In this document: positions 11,648 through 21,999 of the stretch, piece by piece
Layout of the letters: the number at the start of each line of letters is the position of its first letter
Numbering within the stretch: the first letter of the stretch is position 1
From: Rhynchonema sp. JSB1_4
Taxonomy: Eukaryota > Nematoda > Chromadorea > Monhysterida > Xyalidae
NCBI GenBank assembly: GCA_030248065.1
Contig: JASAMV010002079.1
Coordinates: forward strand, 1 to 64,000
Direction of reading: 5' to 3'
DNA length: 64,000 nucleotides
Notes under the pieces: generated by a model
What the model saw: only the letters and a program-made list of their open reading frames with translations
The model's database searches: none
What the model was told of the DNA's origin: nothing
Made by a program: the position numbers and the translations under genes

Positions 11648-12417
11648 CAGGGTTGGATTAAAAAATTTTTTTATTATCGAACTTATTTTTAAGCAAAAAA
11701 CTTTTAAAATTTTTTTTAAAAATCACTTGTTTTTATTCCGGACCCCCAAAAAATTGGTTTCTAGAAAAATGAAATTTCTGCAATCATGTTACTTAGGTAT
11801 GTTTTGAGGGACACTAAAGAGAACTTCTCCACTGACTTGCATGTTTATGTCGATCACCTGCGATCCAGCCCATTTGGTCATAACTTTGAGAACCCGCCCG
11901 AAGGTAACTCTGTGGGCATATATGACAAAGGGAAAACCAACCTTCTGTTTGTGAATTTGGGGATAAATTTGAAGAGAGATAAAAAGTTACACCACACTCA
12001 TGTTGTGTGACAAAAGCAACAAATGACAAATCCACACAACTGCAAATAGGCGAGCAAAGTGGAGTCTGTCGATAGCTTACATCGATAGCTCAATAACTGC
12101 ACAGTATACGGTATGGGGTGTCCTATATTATACGTGCAGCGATTGTTGGGATGTCTGGGAACTGTATGAGTCCATTACAACGCCATTTTAAACTGAGATA
12201 TAAGCGCCGCAGGCGATTTTTTAAGAATGATGAGCAATAAAACGCATGAAAACATACATTTTTACGTTACAAAAGTGAGAAAATAACGAAAACAAGGGGG
12301 AAAATAATAAAAAAAGTGGACTTACTTTTTAAAATTTTAAAATAAAAAAAGTGGCCAACTTTTTTTTTAAAAAAAAATTTTTTTTTTAATTTTTACTTTT
12401 TTTTTAATCCAACCCTG
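11648..12417. mobile_element. hAT-like MITE with 8-bp target duplication
   Basis: The ends are CAGGGTTGGATTAAAAAA and its inverse TTTTTTAATCCAACCCTG. The 8-bp sequence CCTGCAAC flanks both sides exactly (11640-11647 and 12418-12425). An 8-bp duplication with a CAGGG terminus is typical of hAT-class transposition, which is known for the superfamily. There is no transposase in the 770 bp, so it is non-autonomous. A related element with its own duplication is at 49703-50234. Confidence 0.92.
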
Positions 12418-12425
12418 CCTGCAAC

Positions 12426-13181
12426 TGCAAGAACACGAACGTCTGTGCTTACACACGACAAACGAGCATGACTCCATTTTTGCAAACGGAAAGGATTTGA
12501 AAAATGGAACAACCACGTTCCACAAACTAAAATTGTTCTCGAGAGTTTAGCTTTAGCTGACAACAAAAATACACCATTCGTGATATTTCCTGACTGCCCT
12601 GATTTGAGTTGAGAAACTACACTGCGACCACAAATGTAAATATGCGGATCAACTTTTGCGATCTTTTTCTGAGAACTGATGATGACAAATAAGACTGCAT
12701 TGGGGATGACAGAATAAAACCACTAATTTTGAACGTCGTTGTTGTTGTTGTTGTTGTTGTTTGGGTGCGGTGAAAATCTGAAGCTTATAAAAAACGACCA
12801 ATGCTGGCACAAACATGATATCTCATCTCCCATATGTTTATCGAGGTGAAAAAATATTTTCAGCAAACTTTAATATCGAGAAAAATAACATACGTGAAAC
12901 TGGCTCGCCCACGAGAAAAGAGCATCAAATACTGGGGGAAATATTAAGAGCTTTTGCGGATATGATATAAGGCAAATGCAGACAACCAATATAAATTTTT
13001 TTACAGCAGAATTTGGATAAAGAAAAATTATGCACGATTAGCAGTCACAGCACGACAGAAAAGTTGTTTTTCGAGTCAATCAATCCGAATTCGAGCAAAA
13101 TACTATTTTTCGGCCACGCTGTGTTTATAGAAAAGAAGAAAATCATAAATTTTCATTCAAACAGATGTTTCAATATTTTAC
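12426..13181. other. Intergenic or intronic, with a (GTT)n run
   Basis: AT-rich. A GTT microsatellite lies at about 12738-12761. On the minus strand it could be a Gln-rich last exon (after AAGCTTCAG at about 12780) of the membrane-protein gene upstream, in phase, but support is weak. Confidence 0.4.
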
Positions 13182-14280
13182 AGACCCGGGCGCCACATAG
13201 GGTGAATAAATCGGGGTCTGTTGCGGGTATGTGCCATACGGATACGGACCTCCATTGATTCCGACCTAAAATCAAAATAATAATAATTTCGTTCCATGTT
13301 TTTTACCTACAGTCACCATTCGTTACAGTGATATCAACAGGACAACAGAAAAATAACGAATATCACCAGCGAATTGCTCAAGTATGGAATTAAATTTTCG
13401 GGGCACCACGACATGTATACTTTCAATCATCGAATATATCACTATAGCGAATATCACTCTAACGAATAATTTCTGTACATTGTTTATTTCGCTTCTATCC
13501 GTCTTGTGTTTCATGCCTTTTTATTTTAACGGATTATTTTCGGTGTGTCATCGCTAAGGCTTCCCACGGGCGGTTGCAGAACACTCAACTGTGTTTTGGA
13601 CCCTCATCAGGAAAACGGTGTGTACGTGAACAACAACAATGGTCCGGGAGTGCGGAATGAACGTAGAATATCTTCGGCCAAAGATTGCAAGTTGGCGTGC
13701 ATGCCTGACACTTCGGCAGACTTTGCTGTGCAAAACGTGTGGGCAACAGATTATTTTTTCGCGAGACTTTTGAACAGAAAATAGTGTCCGATAAAATCAC
13801 TTTAAGTTTAAGTCTTTAAGCCTTTTAAAACACACGCGTGCTTGCATAAAAAAGGATAGCAAATAAAATAAACAAATTATTCACCCAAAATTGAAACATC
13901 ACCTGGCTGCCACCATACTGGCTGTACGCATATCCGGCGTTGATCTTGTCCTCCTTCTTCTGTCGCGACTTGGACATCAAATAGCACAAAATGCCCACAA
14001 TTAGCGACACAACGATTATGACCGCGACGACGACGATCAGCACATAAAGACCACCCATCCTGAAAAATCAGGCGAAAATCAGGATAAGAAAACAAAAAAA
14101 ATGGTTTTTAAACGAAGCACGGCGAATTTACGTTGTTGTAATAACAAACAGAGCACAGGCAATACATAAGTTATTTTATCGATGAGTAAAAGCGGCTAAA
14201 AGTTTTAAAGTGCCAACACTCACATGGTCCAATCCTTTGGACAGCAGCCGCTTTGACAGCAACCGGGAGTGTCTTCACAT
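13182..14280 (-). CDS. Small type I membrane protein, Shisa/WBP1-like layout (partial)
   Basis: Three consecutive exons fit in phase: 14280-14224 (CEDTPGCCQSGCCPKDW), 14059-13903 and 13265-13182. The Cys-rich ectodomain runs into a transmembrane helix (YVLIVVVAVIIVVSLIVGILCYLM). A basic SKSRQKK stop-transfer follows, then a Gly/Tyr/Pro-rich tail (GGPYPYGTYPQQTPIYSPY). The CC-x-x-x-CC ectodomain, single helix and Tyr/Pro tail are the layout of Shisa and WBP1/VOPP1-type adaptors; this is an analogy of architecture, not proven homology. The signal-peptide exon should lie between 14281 and 14995 but was not found, and the 3' end is open (donor GGGTCT|gtaaaat). The middle intron donor is CAG|gtgatgtttcaa, which overlaps a recurrent motif. 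Confidence 0.65.
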
Positions 14281-14606
14281 CTGAAACAAACACAGTGACA
14301 TTGTGCACATTTTCAAACATTGACTATGTACAATTTGCTCGATTTAAATATCAACCATGCAGGAATGAACGTGTATGGACAAACCACCAGCAACAAACAC
14401 AGCAGCATGATTGTTTGGATTGATTCAGAAAAACGTTTAAAAAATCACAAAAGATGCTGGCATTTTCCACGCATTAATTGTTTGCATAATATGTTCCTCA
14501 TGCATATGCATACAGCATGTGTAGTAACACTACGCCAATACGAGCCCGATCTCGGAGGTGGCTGAATAGTCACACATTCATTCGATGATTTGGGAAATGT
14601 TAGGGC

Positions 14607-14688
14607 GCGCCCATGTAGGCCAGGGCCGGGGCCATGGAAAATAATCGATGTCCGAGGCCCCGGCCCCGGCCCTGGCCTACATGGGCGC
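14607..14688. repeat. Perfect 27-bp GC-rich inverted repeat
   Basis: Arms 14607-14633 and 14662-14688 are exact inverse copies (outer part GCGCCCATGTAGGCC). A 28-base loop lies between them, and more GGGCCGGGGCC follows at about 14696. It would form a very stable hairpin. The GGGCCGGGGC composition recalls the GGCC-rich dispersed repeats at 32960, 33600, 36695, 53549, 60561 and 61796. Confidence 0.9.
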
Positions 14689-14995
14689 ACCGACAGGGCC
14701 GGGGCCGATGCGAAACATTTTTCTGACCAGGCCACATAACAGCTACAGGGTTGTGAATAATTCAACGTTGTTTTCGTATATGCAGCTGCGCGTGTGTGTT
14801 CGCGTTGGGTGTGCTGTTACCTGATTTATCAAGAGCATGGCTATTTTGTGCTTCTCTCTTTAGATTTAGATTTTAAATTTTTTTTGCCCAACCCTGCATG
14901 AGGATTTTCCCCTTCTATATTCGCTTTGTGGGCACACCACCTCCGACAACCGGGTTCGTGTTCGGCGTAGACCGCCTTTATATGCACCCACACAC

Positions 14996-16302
14996 TCACA
15001 GCAGTGTTTCCTGGAGATGGTAGTAGCATCGGACGAAACCCGACACTCCGTCAGGTTCGTATCCCAAATAGTCGCCGACTTGCGCCCCCGCCGGGCGAAC
15101 GGTGCCGGGTCCGGACATTTGGGCGTAATCACGTGGAGGTTGTACTACACTGTCGAAGATCGGCGCTGCAATTTTTGCATGTCTCAGTTGCTTATTGTAT
15201 AAGTCATGCATTCATTCCAAATAATACAATTATGATGAGCACCTTGAGCAAGACCACATTGAGCAATGAAAATGGTTGAAAAAGCCAAAACAGCAAAGTC
15301 CAAAAGACGATTAGGCCCAGCAGCAACACGAAACTAAGCCGGTACCTGATCTCAAAATAACCCTAAGGCTGAGCCATTGGAATAAAAGCAGAGAATGGCG
15401 GCATCTGAAAATACGCTCAAACATAAAAAATACGCAAATCGCAAATCCGATTCGATCACCAAGTTCGATGGAAAGGTAAAACAATATAATGAAAGCTATA
15501 AAATGATGAGTTGTGCAGCGCGTTTAGCAGACGGGTTGAGCACCAGGTCATCGTCAGCCCCATGTGACCCCAAGCAACACGATGCGACTGCAATCTGATG
15601 TTGTGCCAACGAAAAACTTCCGGTCCAATAAAGCGCCAGTCACAAATCATCATCATCTTTGTTGAGCCCGGACTAACCGCTGTAAAACGTATCCGGATCA
15701 TATCTCTCATCTTGCCCGTCTATTCCGTCCCAACGTCCCATCTTGTTGCAGATGTGTGCTGGAAAAATGGTTGTACACGTCTGACTGGTATACATACTGT
15801 ACATGTATATTGCTGCATACCGACAGTGCCTGGTGAAAATTAAATATTGCACTAAAACTACAGTATATGTATGTTTTGTCAAGCAATTATGTCACGCGCA
15901 GCAATTTTAGCTCCATGAGACCGGAGTACGAGGTTATATGTCAAACTTGGTGATCGGATCGAGGGCGTCCGGGCTTGCCTTGGTGAAACAGATGACTTTG
16001 GCACATGTATACGCAGACTGAGGGCGGACTTCGGTTGAACACGGAAACAGGAACCAGAGGGTAAAAACACACACTAAATCTCGGCCAACCAAGTGTCGAG
16101 CGAACACTAATACTTTGCTTGACATTATTTCCTGACAAAATCTCTGCCAACACAATATATGTACCTGTAGTAATATATCTTGTAGGTGAGATACAGCAGA
16201 GCCAGTGCGAGGTAGCAGTAAAGCACAACCTGCTTCGCTCCTAGTGGTCCCGCTACCTGAGCTCGGGGCGTGACTTCGCGTTGAGGCAGCTTGGGCCCGT
16301 CG
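14996..16302 (-). CDS. Small single-pass membrane protein with PPRDY tail (3' part)
   Basis: Exon 16302-16165 is open throughout. After a soluble stretch with QREVTPRAQVAGPLG it encodes a transmembrane helix, VVLYCYLALALLYLTYKIYYY, with a clear donor (TACAG|gtacat). Exon 15149-14996 joins in phase 2 at acceptor TTCGACAG. It encodes QPPRDYAQMSGPG, then VGDYLGYEPDG and a stop. The short Tyr/Pro-rich cytosolic-type tail resembles that of the neighbouring gene, so the two could be distant tandem relatives. The N-terminal exons upstream of 16302 were not found, and the acceptor choice rests on phase. The product is not recognised. Confidence 0.5.
15531..15560 (-). repeat. Dispersed GCACTGACGATGACCAGGTGCAC element, copy 1 of 6
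   Basis: The plus strand reads GAGCACCAGGTCATCGTCAG. Other copies lie at 18238-18268, 24755-24785, 42091-42112, 55468-55499 and 61046-61068, in both orientations. The best match is about 28 bp, with GACGATGACC as the most constant part. Confidence 0.8.
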
Positions 16303-16600
16303 CTAAACTAACTAGTTTTTTGCTAATATTTATTTTTTTATTTTTCCACACAATTTTTGCTGGTATTTTGTAAGAATTGTTGGCCGCGCTATTGTTTCTG
16401 GTCGATATAAGTGTGTATGGGGATTTTCGGTCGCGAATAATTTCACAGTGTTTGTTTATGTCTGCAAAGTTGAATAAAAAATTTTTATGTAAATTGTTGA
16501 CGTTCAGAGGTTGGTCAGGAAAAGAAAATACAATATAGCCAGGCATCGGCGTCGGTGTCTGATCTAGAGGACCGACACGCCGACCTAATATAAAAAGTTT

Positions 16601-16936
16601 CATGTTCTAGACTGCGATTAGATAAATGCGGAATGGTAAATTTCAGTATTCCGCATTCCGGCCGCGTTTACCTGCTCAGTGCTCACCTTTTGCGGAATTT
16701 TGAATTTCTGCAAATAAATTTATACTTTTGGTTAAACATCCAAGTTGCTGTTTGCGTTAACACGCAGCATTGATGAGGTCAGCGCGCTGGAAGTTCTCAT
16801 CGTCACCCAAGCACGCACCGTTCGGCAAAGGTGAGCAGATAAGCGCGGAATGCGGAATGCAGAAATTGACCACGCCGCATTCATCTGCTCACCAATTTCC
16901 GCATTCCGCATTTATCTAATCGCAGCCTATAACATG
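16601..16936. mobile_element. TIR element, CATGTTCTAGACTGCGATTA ends
   Basis: CATGTTCTAGACTGCGATTA and GATAAATGCGGAAT at the left are mirrored at the right by ATTCCGCATTTATCTAATCG and CAGCCTATAACATG, an imperfect inverted repeat of about 34 bp. Internal GGTGAGCAGAT phrases occur in both orientations. It is non-coding and probably a MITE. A half-copy is at 11107-11192. Confidence 0.8.
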
Positions 16937-17232
16937 AAACTAGTATAGTCTAAATTAGTATAAATTCGCTCTTGTGAAAACAATGTTCACGAAAGAGAAC
17001 AGAGATAGAAATGGGAACAAATGGACAAATTGTTTAATGAGTCACCAGTGCAAATATAACATTTTGACAAAATAATAATAAAACAATAAAAATAAGTAGT
17101 CGCGGAATCGCAAAAAAAGACAAAAATATGCACAATCTACCGTGCATTAAATGTTCTTCCATTCGTTTTTTACTCATGTCTGCAAACTTGTTCGCCCACC
17201 TTGCGTGTTTATTTTGCATTGGAATCTTTAAG

Positions 17233-17462
17233 TATGGTCCATCCATCAGCTCATGATGACACTTTTCTCAGCTGAAAAGCTTGACAGGTTCCAGTGCTGT
17301 TCCGGTTCCGGTCGGCTTACGAAAAAGAAAAGAAAGAGAAATCGGTTTTTATTTTATCTTTGTGCGCCGTTTTCTCTGACATTGCCTTGCGGAGGAACAA
17401 TTTTTCACAATGGAACCTGAACCTCCCAACCAAAAGTGCCATGAGCCGATGGATGGACTATA
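17233..17462. mobile_element. MITE, TATGGTCCATCCATC family, copy 1
   Basis: The inverted ends are TATGGTCCATCCATCAGCTC and its near-inverse ending GGATGGACTATA. The inside (GACAGGTTCCAGTGCTGTTC, GAAAAAGAAAAGAAAGAGAA, CATTGCCTTGCGGAGGAAC) is nearly identical to 43621-43848. The 230-bp size, paired ends and TA at the borders suggest a Tc1/mariner-type MITE. Confidence 0.88.
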
Positions 17463-20400
17463 CTTAAAACTCTTGCTGACAATGTTTACTGACACGCCTG
17501 TTACTGTTTAAGACTGACATACTGTATGTAATGTTTTGCAGTTTTCTGCACGTACAGAAACATCAAACACGAAAAATAATACAGCGAAAAGAGGATAAGT
17601 TCAGTGTGTGAATGAGTCATGGAGCACGCCGTGTCCTTCTAATGTTCTGAGAGAAAAAATTCAACGATCAGAAAGATCAGATAGGGTGCACGAGCAGAAT
17701 AGCGATTATCGATACGCCCACATACTGTAAGTCTGTATTCAATGTTGCGCGTTCCAGACTTTTCTGGAAGAAACTACGATCCGAGGAAACAATTGGAAAG
17801 AAGCAGGTAAAAACGGTTCGGGGTCAGACACAGACGCACGTTTTCGTTGAGTTTGACACTCCTTTAGCGATAGAGAATTAAAAACTTTCGTTTTCATGAG
17901 ACTGGATTGACTTGACCCACTGTTTTTGGCTTAAAAAGGCTTGAATAAAGTTCAGGCCACCGAACAATGAAAGCCAACTCTGAAATTGTCTGAGCTTTCC
18001 GCAAACTGCGGAAAGCAACCTCGTGTGACTAGATTACTAACCGAAAAAACACGGGGGAACGCTTTATTGGAACTGAAAATGTGTACAGAAAACCACGCAC
18101 GTTCTTTTCACCTTTGCGCCAAAGCGACGAGTCAACAAAACACTACCAGCTATACAAATAAACCTGAAACGTTGTAGTTCTTCGGCATCAGTTGTTTATG
18201 CTAACACCAGACCAGACATCAATTCCGCTTCGTGATGGTGCATTCGCACTGACGATGACCAGGTGCACAGAAAATCTGCGAGACAACCAAATCAAAACGG
18301 GCATGCAGCAAGTCCGAAACAGTTGTTGCACTTCAGTAGCATGGGAGAGCACAAAGCTCGCGGAACACAATGACTGAACAAAGAAACTGAAACCGTTGTT
18401 TTTTCATATTCTTGTCAGAACTGTGAAAGTGTTCGCTTTGCCAAAACCAAGAAAAAACATAACTGTGGAATTCCACAGGAGCATACAAATATGGTTCACA
18501 CGAAACTATTCGAACACATAAATGAAATATTATGCATATTTTCGATTATAATAACATTTGTATTATTGACGAATTTCGTACATAAACGTGGGTGTGGGTG
18601 GGTCTGCTGATCCGTTGCAGTCAACCGCGTCCAAGAGAGCAAGTCATTATACACCATTGCGCAACACACAGTCACAGTTTTGTGTGGGTACTGCACCATT
18701 TGCATATATGCCTGAGGTCTTCATTGTTTGTTTGTGATGTTTGTTCAAAGATTGAATACCCAACATTTTGAGAGTGAGAGACTTTTCGTACAACACAACG
18801 GTGGGAGATGGGCCGAAACTTGCTTCATTGTGTACAGTACACCGGTGACTGTCTAGGTGCTGGTGTGTTTGGGGGATCCGGAATGTAATTTTGGTATATG
18901 TTCAAAAATGTTATTGGCTGATCTGTGGTCTAATCAAGTTATCAAACAAGCAATAACCATAAGCCCCTGCAGTTGCAAATGACCGCGAGAAATAATACAT
19001 GTGGTTTGACGACTTGATGTGACCACAGCACTCTAAGCCATGTCATTCGTCTACCTATAAAGTAGTTACACTTTGTGGTGAACGTTTTTGAACGAATTTA
19101 GATGCCCTGCCCAATCCCTCGTTGGCCCTCTCATTATCACTCCAAATAATTGATAGTAACGCGTGAAAAAATCTTCCACACGAAAATTCCAGAAAATTTG
19201 CTCTGAAAATGATCCCAACAACTGGTGTCATTAATTGTGTGGAATCCCGAGTGAGTGTAGTGCCATATGGCTTGTTGCAGTGGGCTAGACAACAAAACAC
19301 GAGTGTTTACCTCACTGACACGGGACGGGCAAATGTTGTGTTGGACACGCACACGGTGGATTCCGTTGTTGAAACATCAGCTCATCGAAAAACTCCAGTA
19401 ACCATTTTGAGTGACGTAACCCGACACACATGGTACCCATAAACTCATTTCTCACCCAGTTGATTTTGGACCTTGTTGGGCAAAATCCAGACTCTGCGTG
19501 TCCAACACAAGTCTCCGAACATGAAGCAACCCAAGAGTAAAGCCAACACCAACTTGTAGGAGTGTACTGTGCAGTCTGTCATCATACAGCGCGAAATATT
19601 GTACAGTAATATACTCAACAATACTCACACACAGTAACACTGATTCCCGGACCCTGTTTGTGTATTGAACTATTGGCTGACCGTTGCTCTGCATAACTTA
19701 CCGAAACACGTTAGAAAGAATTTGGTACCCAACTTATGCGGGTAACCCGTGCTGCCGACCACGCGTGGGGATAAGCAAATAAGGTTCAAGAGGGCTGTTA
19801 AATTTTCGTGGGTCTCCTGGCACATTTACAGAAGATATTTTGACCAGATGTAGTCAATTGAACAAATTATACCCGAAAACCAAGCTCGGTCCTCATATCG
19901 TTCGTTGGCCATTGCACAAAGAAAACTTGAACGAAATTTTGCGCCTCATTTGCGCGCGAAGGATTTTTTTGCGCGAGAAAACTGTACAAAAATCATCTGT
20001 GCCACGGTGTGGTCTCGTTTGTCAGAAATAAAAATGTGATTTTTTTCCTGAACAATGAAGAATAACCAATCGTCTCAACATTTAGACAACCACTTTTTAT
20101 ACCAAGCACAATATTGACAGGTTGATTTGAGTAGGGAAACGTTTACAAGAGTAATAAGAACCGTACGCAAATTAGAAAAGACATAATCGGGACAGTTTTT
20201 CAACCATTTGCATGAAATGATTTAGGAAACCGGTTGTATTTCTTAAAAGATCCAATAAAAGGAAACCAAAAGTTAAAACATCGGTTATTTTCAAAATTCG
20301 ATGAAAAAACTGCCCCATTAATATTGAATAGGTTCGAGAATAAAACGTGTCTCACAGTTTTCTGCTAGATCAATATGAAAAACGTTGTCCACATAGCAAG

Positions 20401-20984
20401 ATATCACGCACAAAGCGGGTCACGGGCTTAGCTTTGATATTTTTTTGGAAGCCAAATAAAATATGAGATGCGTTTTTAGTAATAACCATGAGATTATACA
20501 ATTCAAAACAATACTTGATGTAAATTGATTAACATATAGACAAGAGAACATCGTAAATCATCAGTCACAACATACATCTTAAGAAGCACAATCGTTACTA
20601 AAAACACAAGATAGAAACAGCCTAAAATATAAATCGCACCGAAATAGAAGCAAAAGTACCCATTTGTGATAGACACTTGTGACCACAGAATTTTGGGAAA
20701 TGTCAAAATATATTTTAAAAAATACCCCTTAGAAACATCAATTATTCAAAAAATAATTTACTAAAACAGAAAAATAATAAGAAGTTGAGATGAGATAAAC
20801 TCAGTTCCATTTTTTATCGTTAATCTTCGGTTATGAGTGCCATCGAGATCAAGTTGTTCTAACCTGAAATTTGGATAATTTGATGTTGACGTAAAAATCG
20901 ATGAAGGGCAATATCAAACTCGGTAAGGTCCGATACTGGCGTAATGTACCGTTCTACATATTTAGCAAAAAAAACGTTTTTTCG
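17463..20984. other. No gene recognised
   Basis: AT-rich with scattered short open frames. A 77-codon frame at 19209-19439 (+) lacks splice or family support. One copy of the dispersed GACGATGACC element is at 18238, and one TGAAACATCA motif is at 19370. Confidence 0.5.
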
Positions 20985-21590
20985 GATTGCAAGGTACTCA
21001 GAAGGTCCGACGCAAAGAGCGCGATTTTTGGGATTTTAAGGTCGAAAAACACGCATTTTTGCCTGTGGAAACAGTAAAATAATCGTTGCAAGATACCCTC
21101 AGGAACCGATTGCAAGGTCCCACCCTTCCCCCAAGAGGTGGTTGCAAAGTACCTATGTCTTAGGGGGTATAGTTGCAGGTGAAAAAAAAAGTTTTTTCCT
21201 GAAAAAAAAACGGGAAAAAACGGGAAAAATATATTTTGCCGGAAAAATTGCACGGCGGATTTTGGACTTTTCTGAAAAAGTGTCAAAATTATGGGAAACA
21301 CCCTAGTTTTATTGCAGAAACATACTTTTTCAAGTGTTTTCCAGCCCTTTTACAGCTTTTGTTCGCACTTTCTGAACAGGATTCCGTTTCATACACCATT
21401 TTTAGCGCATAATGTGCCAAATATACACCATTTGGACCGGCGCACAAATTTGGCTCGGAAAAATATCGGAAAAAAGTTTTTTTTTGAAAAAAACGGTTGT
21501 TTTTCAGTAAATATATGTTTCCGGAAAAATTGCAACTATATTAGGGGGGATTCACCCCCATCCCCCCAGCCACTACAGCGCTTGGGGTGT
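20985..21590. repeat. Decayed modular repeat block, GGTACCTTGCAACC family
   Basis: TTGCAAGGTACTCAG, a GCGCGATTTTTGGGATTTTAAGG core, GGTCGAAAAACACGCATTTT and GGAAAAA repeats follow the order seen at 540-1240 and 34900-35520, with many substitutions. It is an older copy of the same module. Confidence 0.75.
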
Positions 21591-21999
21591 AAAATCTGAG
21601 CGCATGACGTAGAAGTACGGTGACATCAACAGTCCTGAATTAAACGGGCACGTGACCACCACAAGACCGGACGGGCTAAATTTTATCATCGGCCAACAAA
21701 ATGTTTCGCAATTCACAGAAAAAAAACAAGTGTTGGTCTGTCCACTTCGCCATCATCTGTTGCAGCTGTGCAAAAACAAAGAAACCAAGATGAATATTCG
21801 CGTAAAACAGTGCACTCTCTTTATAGTGACACTTTATGGTCGTACCCATTTGGATATTTCAGACCGTTTTTTTTGGTGCCCGATCTGCCATTCATTATGA
21901 TCACACTGCCCATTGGAAAATCTTTGTGCATACAGCATATCGTGGCAGAAAACAGCCGGGTCCCCCGATCATGCCGTTATGAAGAGAGCAGACTGTATC

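Noticed and set aside
12738..12761. (GTT)n run read as a poly-Gln coding exon
   Set aside because: Possible in phase with the gene at 13182-14280, but a microsatellite is the simpler reading and no protein context supports it.
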